Source of the DNA: Actibacterium pelagium
Lineage (GTDB): Bacteria; Pseudomonadota; Alphaproteobacteria; Rhodobacterales; Rhodobacteraceae
NCBI RefSeq assembly: GCF_002285415.1
Contig: NZ_NSBU01000007.1
Span: forward strand, 1,202,583 to 1,266,582
Direction: 5' to 3'
DNA: 64,000 nt
Part shown: positions 48,382-57,033 of the stretch, in pieces
Position numbering within the stretch: the first letter of the stretch is position 1
Layout of the letters: every line of letters starts with the position of its first letter
The notes under the pieces: model-generated
The model's input: only the letters and a program-made list of their open reading frames with translations
What the model was told of the DNA's origin: nothing
Database searches by the model: none
Translations under genes and position numbers: made by a program

Positions 48382-49677
48382 ATGACTGCAGACACCCGCG
48401 ATAGCGGCTTTTTCACCGAAAGCCTTGCCACCCGTGATCCCGAAGTGGCGAAAGCCATCGGTCTGGAACTGGGTCGCCAGCGTGACGAGATCGAATTGAT
48501 CGCATCCGAGAACATCGTTTCTGCCGCTGTGATGGAAGCGCAAGGTTCGGTTCTGACCAACAAATACGCTGAAGGTTACCCGGGTCGTCGCTATTACGGT
48601 GGTTGCCAGTATGTCGACATCGCCGAGAACCTTGCACGTGACCGTGCCAAGCAGTTGTTCGGGTGCGAGTTCGCAAACGTGCAGCCGAACTCTGGCTCGC
48701 AGGCAAACCAAGGTGTGTTTCAGGCCCTGCTAAAGCCGGGTGATACCATTCTGGGCATGTCGCTGGACGCGGGCGGTCACCTGACCCACGGCGCCAAGCC
48801 CAACCAGTCGGGCAAGTGGTTCAACGCCGTCCAATACGGTGTACGCAAACAGGACAGCCTGATCGACTATGACCAAGTTCAGGAACTGGCCACCGAGCAT
48901 CAGCCGAAGATGATTATCGCGGGTGGTTCGGCCATCCCTCGTCAGGTGGACTTTGCCAAAATGCGCGAGATCGCCGACAGCGTTGGCGCCTATCTGATGG
49001 TCGACATGGCCCACTTCGCCGGTCTGGTTGCCGCAGGCGAGCACCCCTCGCCCTTCCCCTATGCGGACGTTGCAACCACCACCACGCACAAGACCCTGCG
49101 CGGTCCCCGTGGTGGCATGATCCTGACCAACGACGCCGAGATCGCGAAGAAGGTCAACTCGGCCATCTTCCCGGGCATCCAAGGTGGCCCGCTGATGCAT
49201 GTGATCGCTGGTAAAGCGGTTGCCTTCGGCGAAGCCCTGCGCCCCGAGTTCAAAGAGTACCAGAAGCAGGTGCGCGCAAACGCTGTTGCACTGGCGGATC
49301 AGCTGATGAAGGGCGGTCTGGACATTGTCACCGGCGGCACCGACACCCACGTCATGCTGGTTGACCTGCGCCCCAAAGGCGTAAAGGGCAACGCGACCGA
49401 GAACGCCCTTGGCCGCGCCCACATCACCTGTAACAAGAACGGCATCCCGTTCGACCCGGAAAAGCCGATGGTTACCTCTGGCATCCGTCTGGGCACGCCG
49501 GCCGGCACCACCCGCGGTTTTGGCGAGGCAGAGTTCCGCCAGATCGCTGACTGGATCGTTGAAGTGGTCGATGGGCTGGCTGCAAACGGCGAAGACGGCA
49601 ACGGTGAGGTCGAGGCGAAGGTCAAAGCGGAAGTTCAGGCGATGTGCGCCAAGTTCCCGATGTACCCGAACCTGTAA
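48382..49677 (+). CDS. glyA: Serine hydroxymethyltransferase
   Basis: The 431-residue PLP enzyme interconverts serine and glycine with tetrahydrofolate. [11 protein letters not shown] is near residue 40, [11 protein letters not shown] near 63 and [16 protein letters not shown], which includes the PLP lysine, near residue 240. AGGAG sits eight bases before the ATG. It links to the folate genes folA and thyA further along the window through one-carbon supply. Confidence 0.98.
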   Translation: MTADTRDSGFFTESLATRDPEVAKAIGLELGRQRDEIELIASENIVSAAVMEAQGSVLTNKYAEGYPGRRYYGGCQYVDIAENLARDRAKQLFGCEFANVQPNSGSQANQGVFQALLKPGDTILGMSLDAGGHLTHGAKPNQSGKWFNAVQYGVRKQDSLIDYDQVQELATEHQPKMIIAGGSAIPRQVDFAKMREIADSVGAYLMVDMAHFAGLVAAGEHPSPFPYADVATTTTHKTLRGPRGGMILTNDAEIAKKVNSAIFPGIQGGPLMHVIAGKAVAFGEALRPEFKEYQKQVRANAVALADQLMKGGLDIVTGGTDTHVMLVDLRPKGVKGNATENALGRAHITCNKNGIPFDPEKPMVTSGIRLGTPAGTTRGFGEAEFRQIADWIVEVVDGLAANGEDGNGEVEAKVKAEVQAMCAKFPMYPNL

Positions 49678-49689
49678 AAGAAATGACTT

Positions 49690-49711
49690 GAGGGGGCAGC
49701 GCTGCCCCCTC
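49690..49711 (+). terminator. Hairpin after glyA
   Basis: GAGGGGGCAGC-GCTGCCCCCTC is a perfect 22-base inverted repeat 13 bases after the glyA stop. It is followed by ATTCTCCCC, so the T tract is weak, but the stem is very strong. Confidence 0.8.
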
Positions 49712-49749
49712 ATTCTCCCCCAAGATTTAGCCAGTTTTCGGGGATAGAT

Positions 49750-50652
49750 TTGTTTGGCCTTCCTGACATCGACACACGCGACCTAGAACGGCGGCTTGGT
49801 GACAAGGCCCGAGGGCACCTGCCGCATTGGGCGGTCGAGTTCGTAATGTTCGTCCTGAAACAAGGCTGGGCCTGCCTGTTCGCGGGCTTGATGCTGTGCG
49901 CGCTTTTGCTTAGCGCTGCGATCTGGCAGCCCGAGTGGCAGATCGCCCGGTACGACGCCCTTGTCGTGTTCGCCGTGGCCATTCAAATCCTGTTCATTGC
50001 CACCGGATTGGAAAGCCTGCGCGAGGCCCGCGTGATCCTGCTGTTTCACCTGACCGGCACCGCGATGGAGATCTTCAAGGTTCAGGCAGGAAGTTGGTCC
50101 TATCCTGAAGTTGGCCTGCTAAAGCTTTGGGGCGTACCGCTTTTTTCTGGCTTCATGTATGCCTCTGTCGGGTCCTACATGGCCCGGGTCATTCGGATCT
50201 TCCGAATGCATTTTGCCCCGTTTCCACCGTACCCGTGGGTGCTGGCACTGGCTGTTGCGATCTATGTGAACTTCTTTGCGCACCACTTTTTGCCGGACAT
50301 TCGCATCGCGCTTTTCGCAGCGACGCTTGTGCTATTTGCCCGAACGCGGATTTGGTTTGAGATCGGTACGCTGTTCTATTGGATGCCCTTGCCACTGGCC
50401 GCCATATTGACCGCTTTCTTCCTGTGGGTCGCCGAGAACATCGGGACGCTGACCAAAACATGGGTCTATGCCGGTCAAGGGGCCGAGATGGTCAGTTTCG
50501 CAAAAATGGGCTCTTGGTATTTGCTGCTCTACGTCAGCTTCGCGACCGTGTTACTGGTCTATCAGGATGTGTTGTCACGCCAACCGCTAGAAAAATCCGC
50601 GCCAGACCAAAAGCCCCAAAAGCGCCGCGAAGAGAACCAGCAAACGCGGTGA
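49750..50652 (+). CDS. DUF817 membrane protein
   Basis: The 300-residue product has eight or so hydrophobic helices. GTAMEIFKVQAGSWSYPEVGLLKLWGVP spans residues 98-125 and is the most conserved part of DUF817, followed by LFSGFMYASVGSYMAR. The function is unknown. The start is a TTG. The last 20 residues are polar and its 3' end overlaps the convergent small membrane protein gene by 66 bases. Confidence 0.9.
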   Translation: MFGLPDIDTRDLERRLGDKARGHLPHWAVEFVMFVLKQGWACLFAGLMLCALLLSAAIWQPEWQIARYDALVVFAVAIQILFIATGLESLREARVILLFHLTGTAMEIFKVQAGSWSYPEVGLLKLWGVPLFSGFMYASVGSYMARVIRIFRMHFAPFPPYPWVLALAVAIYVNFFAHHFLPDIRIALFAATLVLFARTRIWFEIGTLFYWMPLPLAAILTAFFLWVAENIGTLTKTWVYAGQGAEMVSFAKMGSWYLLLYVSFATVLLVYQDVLSRQPLEKSAPDQKPQKRREENQQTR

Positions 50653-50955
50653 AAGCTCGGTGAAGAAGTTGATATAAAAGCCGCGACGCACTTCGGACGG
50701 ATCCTGCTTGGCCAGAAACGCCATGATCCGTTCCGCGGTCGCTTTGACCTCTTCCATATCGACTTTGTCTGCCTCAGTAGCGCTACGCGCGCGGGTCTGA
50801 GCATCTGCAATCGCTTCGATATCCAATCGTACTTTTGATGGAAGCCGGCGCCCCGCCCGGCGCAGCTTTCCATGCAGTTTGTGGCCGGAGATACCCATCT
50901 TGCGGGTCAACTCCCAGGCGATGTTTTTAGCAATGGAATCGACTTCTTCCTGCAT
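50587..50955 (-). CDS. Small tail-anchored membrane protein, unknown function
   Basis: A 122-residue protein with basic helical N-terminal part, a charged middle (residues 50-95, likely coiled) and one C-terminal membrane helix (LLVLFAALLGLLVWRGFF). An AGGAAG site precedes the ATG at 50955. I do not recognise a family. The overlap of 66 bases with the DUF817 gene is unusual, but the reading frames of both look coding: each ends in a plausible C-terminus. Confidence 0.72.
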   Translation of the reverse strand: MQEEVDSIAKNIAWELTRKMGISGHKLHGKLRRAGRRLPSKVRLDIEAIADAQTRARSATEADKVDMEEVKATAERIMAFLAKQDPSEVRRGFYINFFTELSPRLLVLFAALLGLLVWRGFF

Positions 50956-51036
50956 GGCAGACGTCTTCCTAATTTGCTGGCTGGTTTCTTATTGAAGCAG
51001 GTGGTCATGGGGCTTGGCAAGGGGTATTGAAAAGTC

Positions 51037-51795
51037 ATGCTTCGCTCGATTGTTCACGGTACCGACACCGACCGCCCACCCTTGTTGATCGTTCATGGCC
51101 TTTATGGGTCTGCTCGGAACTGGGGGGTGATTGCAAAACGGCTGTCGGATGAGCGGAAAGTGATCGCCGTCGACATGCGCAATCATGGGGAAAGCCCGTG
51201 GCAGAAAACCCACAAATATCATGAGCTTGCCGCTGATCTGGCCGAGGTCATCGCAGCCAATGGTGGTCGGGTTGATGTGCTGGGGCATTCGATGGGCGGT
51301 AAGGCCGCGATGCAGCTGGCGTTGACCCATCAGGACATGGTGAACAAGCTGGTCGTGGCCGACATTGCGCCGGTGGCTTACACCCATTCACAGATCAAAT
51401 ACATCGAGGCCATGAAGGCGCTGGACCTGGGTCAGGTCGAAAAACGCTCGGACGCGGATGCCCAGTTGAAAGCCTATGTACCAGAGGATGGCATCCGTGC
51501 CTTCCTGCTGCAATCCCTTGATGTAAAACAGAAAAAATGGCGCCTGAACCTGGACGTTCTGGCGCAGGAGATGTCCACCATCACGGGATGGCCCGGCACC
51601 CAAGGCGTGTTCGAAGGGCCCACCTTCTTCCTGTCTGGCGCGACCTCTGACTATGTCAAACGCGAGGATCGCGCCACGATCAAAGCGCTGTTCCCCAACA
51701 GCGTTTTCTCAAAAATCCCCGGCGCGGGTCACTGGCTGCATGCGGAGAAACCCCGCGAATTCGAGGCGGCGTTGCGAGTCTTTCTGAACGTTTAA
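51037..51795 (+). CDS. Alpha/beta hydrolase (YbfF-like esterase)
   Basis: The 252-residue enzyme has LLIVHGLYGSARNW (oxyanion loop), VIAVDMRNHGESP, the nucleophile elbow LGHSMGG near residue 88 and the catalytic His in GAGHWLHAEKP near residue 230. The length and layout match YbfF. The substrate is unknown; YbfF acts on short and medium acyl esters and CoA thioesters. It stands alone. Confidence 0.93.
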   Translation: MLRSIVHGTDTDRPPLLIVHGLYGSARNWGVIAKRLSDERKVIAVDMRNHGESPWQKTHKYHELAADLAEVIAANGGRVDVLGHSMGGKAAMQLALTHQDMVNKLVVADIAPVAYTHSQIKYIEAMKALDLGQVEKRSDADAQLKAYVPEDGIRAFLLQSLDVKQKKWRLNLDVLAQEMSTITGWPGTQGVFEGPTFFLSGATSDYVKREDRATIKALFPNSVFSKIPGAGHWLHAEKPREFEAALRVFLNV

Positions 51796-51810
51796 TTGAT
51801 ACTGGTGTTA

Positions 51811-52929
51811 TCAATCAAGACGCGTCAATCTCGCTTGATGTGCTTCTTTATGGTTCGCCAATTCACTCACGCTGATAATCCCGCAAAGTGCATGTTGGAC
51901 ACTGTCGATCCTGACTTCCGGAGCAGCTCTGATATTCTTGAATTTCCGATGCTTAGGCGAGGTCCATGGCAACCCCCCCTTTAGTTCCCCTTCTTTTATT
52001 TGCGCTCCCATCAAGTACTCTGAACCGCTTTCTACGAAAGCGCGCACAGTATGGATGTTGGTATAGTTCCGTTTCCTGAGCCAGGGCCAAATCGCTGCCA
52101 ATCCTTCAATCCATGTGGCGGTGCCACAAATAGATCCTTTGACGGTCAATGCACCAGAGCCGTCCGCAGCAGTAATCGCGCTCGTAAGAATTGTCTCTAC
52201 TATCTTCACCGCGTGCCAGTACAGAAGGTCCCGGACGTCGTCACCAAGGTCTTGAAAAGTCAAGAAAAGCTCGTTGGTGGCAATCAAGGCCCAATGATCC
52301 GGCGGGTACTCTCCACTTCTGGCGCGATCATTTGCAAGATACGAGAGCACATTGGTAGCAAGTGCAAGAGAGTCGGTACATCCAAGCCTTTGATAAAGCA
52401 TCACGAAAGCCAAGGCGGCCTCCCCGGGATAGTACAACGAAACAAAAGAAGATGGCACGTTTGTCGTGACGTCAATCTTGGAAATCGTATTGCCCGTATC
52501 GTGAATCATGCTTCTCATGTATTTTCCGAGCTTGATCACCTGATCCTCTTCAAAGGCGTTCAGACGACGCACTTGAGCGAGCAAGGAAACAATAGCAAGC
52601 GCCTGGCCACCCAATTTGACTATCTTATCTCCCTCGTGTCCGGGTCGTGAAGACGCTATTCCTAGAAGTTTTTGGTCACCAACTTGTGTGGGAATTGTGT
52701 ATTTCGCCCAAAGATAGCTAAGGGCGGAGTCACATGCAGGCTGATAATCATTATCCCAATAAGGCTCTGCCCGGGCGATTGAATAGATAGCCCCGGCATG
52801 ACGCAACACGTTGTAATCGCGGCGAACCGGCTTTCCAAACATGTGTGTTCTGTATATGAATTGGCCGTCTGGTTTGACGTGCGCAGCAAGGTATCTGGTT
52901 GCATTCTGAATAAAAATCTTACTGTTCAT
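51811..52929 (-). CDS. All-helical protein of unknown function
   Basis: The 372-residue product has repeated helical segments with RRDYNVLRHAGAIYSI near residue 38, VKLGGQALAIVSLL near residue 108, SLYYPGEAALAFVMLY near residue 160 and PPDHWALIATNELF near residue 205. The spacing of these blocks suggests an alpha/alpha-barrel (toroid) as in some glycosidases, terpene cyclases or LanC-like proteins. No catalytic signature is clear. I do not recognise the family. The gene has visibly lower GC than its neighbours, which points to acquisition. The ATG at 52929 follows GGGGCGAA; a TTG 21 bases upstream is an alternative. Confidence 0.75.
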   Translation of the reverse strand: MNSKIFIQNATRYLAAHVKPDGQFIYRTHMFGKPVRRDYNVLRHAGAIYSIARAEPYWDNDYQPACDSALSYLWAKYTIPTQVGDQKLLGIASSRPGHEGDKIVKLGGQALAIVSLLAQVRRLNAFEEDQVIKLGKYMRSMIHDTGNTISKIDVTTNVPSSFVSLYYPGEAALAFVMLYQRLGCTDSLALATNVLSYLANDRARSGEYPPDHWALIATNELFLTFQDLGDDVRDLLYWHAVKIVETILTSAITAADGSGALTVKGSICGTATWIEGLAAIWPWLRKRNYTNIHTVRAFVESGSEYLMGAQIKEGELKGGLPWTSPKHRKFKNIRAAPEVRIDSVQHALCGIISVSELANHKEAHQARLTRLD

Positions 52930-53116
52930 TTCGCCCCAAATGCCCCCCAAAGCTCAATTGTAACTACCTCCAAGATTTGATTAAGTTTGTGCTTTGGGCA
53001 ACCCCAAAGGAATTGGAGCGCCTTTCCTCGTTCTATCTCTGGAATCCGTACGCTGTTCCCGATTTTCCCCACATCAGGTAAATACCAAAACTTATCGGAA
53101 GGCTCGGCAAGAACCT

Positions 53117-53233
53117 TTACGCGGCGGCGATCAGGATGGGCGCCAGCGCGCTGTAGCCCATGACAAGGGCCACGATGACGGCCACGCCCGACAGGGTGGC
53201 GCCGATGAACAGGTGCAGGATCAGGGTCAGCAT
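53117..53233 (-). CDS. 38-residue membrane microprotein
   Basis: The frame starts ATG at 53233 and stops TAA at 53117-53119. The product is a single hydrophobic helix pair (LTLILHLFIGATLSGVAVIV, then VALVMGYSALAPILIAAA) with no charged residue. It resembles short membrane proteins of related bacteria that are sometimes mislabelled as CTP synthetase fragments. It lies downstream of the 117-residue membrane protein on the same strand, 90 bases away. An AGG motif before the ATG gives a weak ribosome site. Confidence 0.6.
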   Translation of the reverse strand: MLTLILHLFIGATLSGVAVIVALVMGYSALAPILIAAA

Positions 53234-53293
53234 GGGAACCTATCGTAACAGTGTCCCGATGGGTCTAGCCCCTGCCCCGCGTGTCGTCGTTGA

Positions 53294-53310
53294 GGTGGGT
53301 CAAACCCACC
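53294..53310 (-). terminator. Hairpin after the 117-residue membrane protein gene
   Basis: GGTGGGT-CAA-ACCCACC is a seven-base-pair stem, 13 bases after the stop of the minus-strand gene. There is no strong T tract on that strand, so termination may be partial and allow expression of the 38-residue protein downstream. Confidence 0.55.
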
Positions 53311-53322
53311 CCAACACTTTGA

Positions 53323-53676
53323 TCAGACGAAGATCGCGTAAAGCTCTGCCAGACCGATCAGGGTGACCAGCACGGCCGAGATGTTTTTCAGCATCGGAAT
53401 GTTCCGTGCGCTGGCTGTCTTGCCATAGTTGGTGGCGGCGGTCGCCTCGTCCATGTCGTCACGCAGCGCGGTCATGTCGTCCAGCGCCGAACCACCCGCC
53501 AGCACGCCATAGGCCGTGGCCCCGATCGCCAACATGGTCAATGGCGCGGAATAGCCCCCGCCGCCAAGCTCGATCATGACGGCAACGCCTACGAAGACGA
53601 ACATGGTCGTGAACATGATGGCGGCGTAATTGTTCAGCCGACCAATCAGCATTTGAGTACGCAATTCAGGTGTCAT
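53323..53676 (-). CDS. Four-helix small membrane protein, unknown function
   Basis: A 117-residue protein with three to four hydrophobic helices (IMFTTMFVFVGVAVMIEL, PLTMLAIGATAYGVLAGG, NISAVLVTLIGLAELYAIFV). It has a charged loop with many Asp/Glu in the middle (LDDMTALRDDMDEATA). No family is recognised. Its composition is like the core genome. Upstream lies a 330-base stretch that changes composition abruptly at about 53893. Confidence 0.7.
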   Translation of the reverse strand: MTPELRTQMLIGRLNNYAAIMFTTMFVFVGVAVMIELGGGGYSAPLTMLAIGATAYGVLAGGSALDDMTALRDDMDEATAATNYGKTASARNIPMLKNISAVLVTLIGLAELYAIFV

Positions 53677-54006
53677 TGTTGTCCCTCCCTACACAAAAAC
53701 GCGTTCAACGGCGGAACATTAGCATAAAACGCACAATAACGTGTCGGGAAACCGATAGATTGCGAAGGAAGCCGTTTGGGCCGTGGGGAGAAATTCCCCG
53801 GCGGGACGGTTGGGTGGGTCGTTACAAATGGCGGCGGCGGGCCCGAGGGAGGGCGTGAAGCGACCGGCCTGGGGGGCGGGTCGGGCGCTACTAGGGTCGC
53901 AACCTTTCCACGAATCTGCATAAATATCCTGCTCCTTGGGTTGCTGTTTCAGCGGACATCTGCGAAGATTCTACAACATCAAGTAGTAAGTACTCGAGCA
54001 GGCCAT
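53677..54006. other. Intergenic stretch with an abrupt composition change
   Basis: No gene is supported in these 330 bases. The left two thirds (to about 53893) are very G-rich on the plus strand and look like core DNA upstream of the membrane protein. The right third is AT-rich and looks like the promoter region of the acquired protease cassette. An open frame runs through but its translated product is low-complexity glycine and unlike any protein. Confidence 0.6.
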
Positions 54007-54876
54007 ATGACACCCGACCATTTTGACAGATCAATTTTCGACATAATCGACAACCGCTGTGCGGCCTTGGAAGACGCGCTTGAAAGCGACGTAATGTTCT
54101 ACCATGGGAGCATATACCCGCAGTACTTCCGCTCGTTCCGTGATTTTGTAGAGGATGTGAAAGGAAGCAGTAGTCGGGACGAAAATCGAATTTCGGTTGT
54201 CTTGCGAACCGGTGGCGGATCGGCGGAGACAACTGAAAGGATGGTTGGGGTTCTGCGAAAGCACTATGAAGAAGTGAATTTTGTTGTACCTGATATAGCG
54301 ATGTCAGCCGGCACCATTTTATGTATGTCCGGCGATAAAATCTATATGGACTACGCCTCGACTTTGGGGCCTATTGACCCACAAGTTCCGACACCTGACA
54401 CGGGCGATTATGTTCCGGCGCTTGGCTACCTAGACAAAGTGCGAGAAATCACGAAAAAGGGTCAACTCGCGCCAGCCGACGTGGTCATGTTGAAGAGCTT
54501 GGATTTGGCAAAACTTGCGCTATTTGAACAAGCAAGAGACCTGTCTGTAGACCTATTGAAAAAGTGGTTGGTCGAATACAAGTTTAAGAATTGGACAACC
54601 CATTCAACGAACAACCCGGGTTCTCCCGTTACAGCACATCAAAAAGCTGAACGAGCTGAGCAAGTTGCACGAGATCTGGCTGACCATAAACGATGGCGTT
54701 CTCATGGACGAAGTCTCGACATTAAGAAACTTGAAGAACTAAGAATCAAGATTGACGACTACTCAGATACAGAGAATCTTCGAGACGCAATTCGGAGCTA
54801 TAACGATCCATTAACTGGGTTTGTTGATCGTATGCGCATTGACTTTTTTATGCATAATCGGCACATACCCCACTAA
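54007..54876 (+). CDS. SDH_sah-family serine protease (ClpP/SppA-like fold)
   Basis: The 289-residue product matches the serine dehydrogenase proteinase family (SDH_sah). The core is VVLRTGGGSAETTERMV near residue 64, VPDIAMSAGTILCMSGDKIYM near residue 95 (nucleophile serine in MSAGT) and DYASTLGPIDPQV near residue 115. These are the ClpP-like active-site strands. The C-terminal 120 residues are charged helices. The gene and its small neighbour are AT-rich compared with lepA beside them, so they were probably acquired together. The ATG at 54007 starts the family-like region. The target is unknown. Confidence 0.83.
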   Translation: MTPDHFDRSIFDIIDNRCAALEDALESDVMFYHGSIYPQYFRSFRDFVEDVKGSSSRDENRISVVLRTGGGSAETTERMVGVLRKHYEEVNFVVPDIAMSAGTILCMSGDKIYMDYASTLGPIDPQVPTPDTGDYVPALGYLDKVREITKKGQLAPADVVMLKSLDLAKLALFEQARDLSVDLLKKWLVEYKFKNWTTHSTNNPGSPVTAHQKAERAEQVARDLADHKRWRSHGRSLDIKKLEELRIKIDDYSDTENLRDAIRSYNDPLTGFVDRMRIDFFMHNRHIPH

Positions 54877-54890
54877 CGGAGGGCATCAAT

Positions 54891-55103
54891 ATGGGCATTA
54901 TCAAGGACGTTCAGGGCTGTTTAGCACAAGTACCCGAACCGGATTTCTATGATCTTGAAGCTGCTCTAGCCGAGGCAGAGCGCATGGCTGATGAGTTCGC
55001 CGATGTTCGACCACAAACATATATTGTGCCGATCGAACGTTTTGCGGGACTTCCTATCTACAAAGAGGCATCGACTGAGCAAAACAAATCTGCCAGCCTT
55101 TGA
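54891..55103 (+). CDS. 70-residue acidic protein downstream of the SDH_sah gene
   Basis: The product reads as an acidic, mostly helical protein (DFYDLEAALAEAERMADEF) with a short hydrophobic end segment. It has a clear GGAGG site before its ATG and follows the protease gene after 14 bases, so the two are one transcript. The family is not recognised. It could be an adaptor, inhibitor or substrate of the protease; none of these is shown by sequence. Confidence 0.72.
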   Translation: MGIIKDVQGCLAQVPEPDFYDLEAALAEAERMADEFADVRPQTYIVPIERFAGLPIYKEASTEQNKSASL

Positions 55104-55133
55104 GTTTTAACCAATAGAAAATTAAAGATTAAG

Positions 55134-55160
55134 AAAATGGACGACTTAGTCGTCCATTTT
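55134..55160 (-). terminator. LepA terminator folded over its own stop codon
   Basis: On the minus strand AAAATGGACGAC-TAA-GTCGTCCATTTT is a perfect 12-base-pair inverted repeat whose three-base loop is the lepA stop codon TAA. A T-rich tail follows. The left arm is the last four lepA codons. This puts termination immediately at the end of translation. Confidence 0.82.
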
Positions 55161-56945
55161 TAGCGCGCTGATGAACGCCGACTGCGGAATCTCCACCTTC
55201 CCGAACTGGCGCATCTTCTTCTTACCGGCCTTCTGCTTCTCCAGCAGTTTCTTCTTCCGCGTCGCGTCGCCGCCGTAGCACTTGGCGGTCACGTCCTTGC
55301 GCATGGCCGAGAGGGTCTCGCGCGCGATGACCTTACCGCCGATGGCCGCTTGGATCGGGATCTTGAACATGTGGCGGGGGATCAGCTCTTTCAGCTTTTC
55401 GCACATGGCGCGGCCGCGTTGTTCGGCGCGGTCGCGGTGGACCATCATCGACAGGGCGTCGACGGGTTCCTCGTTCACGAGCACCTGCATTTTGACAAGG
55501 TTGTCCTGGCGGTACTCGGTGAATTGGTAATCAAAGGACGCATAGCCCTTGGTGACCGATTTCAGGCGGTCGTAGAAGTCGAAGACGACCTCGTTCAACG
55601 GCAGGTCATAGACGACCATGGCGCGGGTGCCGGCATAGGTCAGGTCCAGCTGGATGCCGCGGCGGTCCTGGCACAGTTTCAGCACGTCGCCCAGATATTC
55701 GTCGGGCACCATGATGGTGGCCTTGATGCGCGGCTCTTCCACGTGGTCGACATAGGTCAGGTCGGGCATGTCGGCGGGGTTGTGCAGGTCTTGCTGCGTG
55801 CCGTCCTTCATGTGGACGTGGTAGACGACCGAGGGCGCGGTGGTGATCAGGTCCAGATCGTATTCGCGTTCCAGACGGTCGCGGATGACCTCTAGGTGCA
55901 GAAGACCGAGGAAGCCGCAGCGGAAGCCAAAGCCAAGCGCGGCAGAGGTTTCCATCTCAGAGCTGAAGCTGGCGTCGTTCAGTTGCAGTTTTTCGATCGC
56001 GTCGCGCAGGCTTTCAAAGTCGTTTGCGTCGACCGGGAAGAGGCCACAGAAGACCACGGGAACCGAGGGTTTGAAGCCCGGCAGCGGCTTGTCGCAGGGT
56101 TTCTTGTCGTGGGTGATCGTGTCGCCCACCTTTGTGTCGCGGACCTGTTTGATGGACGCGGTGAAGACACCGATCTCGCCCGGGCCCAGCTCGGGGATGT
56201 CGATCATCTGCGGTTTCAGGACGGCGAGCTTATCAAGGCGATAGGACGCGCCGGTCTGCATCATCTTGATCTGGTCGCCCTTCTTGATCACGCCGTCGAT
56301 GACTCGGATCATGACGACAACGCCCAGATAGGGGTCATACCAGCTGTCGACCAGCATGGCTTTCAGCGGCGCGTCGCGGTCGCCTTCGGGGGCGGGCAGA
56401 CGGGTGACGATGGCTTCCAGCACGTCGGGGATACCAAGGCCGGTCTTGGCCGAGATTTCCACCGCGTCGGTGGCGTCGATACCGATGACGTCTTCGATGT
56501 TTTCGCGCACGCGGTCGGGTTCGGCCGCGGGCAGGTCGATCTTGTTGAGGACCGGGACGATTTCGTGGTCGGCCTCGATCGCTTGATAGACGTTGGCAAG
56601 GGTCTGCGCCTCAACCCCTTGGGAGGCGTCAACGACCAGCAGCGACCCTTCGACCGCCTGCATCGAGCGGCTGACCTCATAGGCAAAGTCCACGTGGCCG
56701 GGGGTGTCGATCAGGTTCAGGATATAGGTCTGCCCGTCCTTCGCCGGGTATTCGATCCGGACCGAGTTCGCCTTGATGGTGATCCCGCGTTCGCGTTCGA
56801 TATCCATCGCGTCCAGAAGCTGTTGCTTCATGTCGCGTTCAGCCACCGTGCCCGTCATCTGGATCAGACGGTCAGCCAGCGTGGATTTACCGTGGTCGAT
56901 ATGCGCCACGATCGAGAAATTGCGGATGTTTTTCAACTCGGTCAT
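55146..56945 (-). CDS. lepA: Elongation factor 4 (LepA)
   Basis: The 599-residue GTPase back-translocates stalled ribosomes. G1 [10 protein letters not shown] near residue 14, G3 DTPGHVDF near residue 79, G4 NKIDLPAA near residue 133, the EF-G-like domains and the LepA-specific C-terminus ([20 protein letters not shown]) are present. The upstream DNA is repeated twice further right, see the repeat entries. It is single-copy and intact here; an N-terminal fragment of it is found in the chimera at 57885-58109. Confidence 0.98.
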   Translation of the reverse strand: MTELKNIRNFSIVAHIDHGKSTLADRLIQMTGTVAERDMKQQLLDAMDIERERGITIKANSVRIEYPAKDGQTYILNLIDTPGHVDFAYEVSRSMQAVEGSLLVVDASQGVEAQTLANVYQAIEADHEIVPVLNKIDLPAAEPDRVRENIEDVIGIDATDAVEISAKTGLGIPDVLEAIVTRLPAPEGDRDAPLKAMLVDSWYDPYLGVVVMIRVIDGVIKKGDQIKMMQTGASYRLDKLAVLKPQMIDIPELGPGEIGVFTASIKQVRDTKVGDTITHDKKPCDKPLPGFKPSVPVVFCGLFPVDANDFESLRDAIEKLQLNDASFSSEMETSAALGFGFRCGFLGLLHLEVIRDRLEREYDLDLITTAPSVVYHVHMKDGTQQDLHNPADMPDLTYVDHVEEPRIKATIMVPDEYLGDVLKLCQDRRGIQLDLTYAGTRAMVVYDLPLNEVVFDFYDRLKSVTKGYASFDYQFTEYRQDNLVKMQVLVNEEPVDALSMMVHRDRAEQRGRAMCEKLKELIPRHMFKIPIQAAIGGKVIARETLSAMRKDVTAKCYGGDATRKKKLLEKQKAGKKKMRQFGKVEIPQSAFISALKMDD

Positions 56946-56953
56946 GGCGCCGA

Positions 56954-56983
56954 TATGCGTTGATTTTAAGGGGCGGTCAATGG
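56954..56983. repeat. lepA upstream repeat, copy 1 (in place)
   Basis: The sequence TATGCGTTGATTTTAAGG and the following GGCGGTCAATGG lies just upstream of the lepA start. The same sequence recurs at 58118-58148 and at 59170-59199 with a few changes. This copy is taken as the original because it adjoins intact lepA. Confidence 0.9.
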
Positions 56984-57033
56984 GGCTCGTGCCACAGGCC
57001 CAAGTCTACACCTGCACGTTAGCCAGAGGGCCT

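Noticed and set aside
48730-49713. Open frame antisense to glyA
   Set aside because: Same reason; glyA is unmistakable on the plus strand.
53776-54006. N-terminal extension of the SDH_sah gene by 77 codons
   Set aside because: The added part is glycine-rich low complexity in G-rich DNA of different composition and no ribosome site is seen. The ATG at 54007 matches the family start.
55896-56963. Open frame antisense to lepA
   Set aside because: Same reason; it also covers the lepA start region and repeat copy 1.
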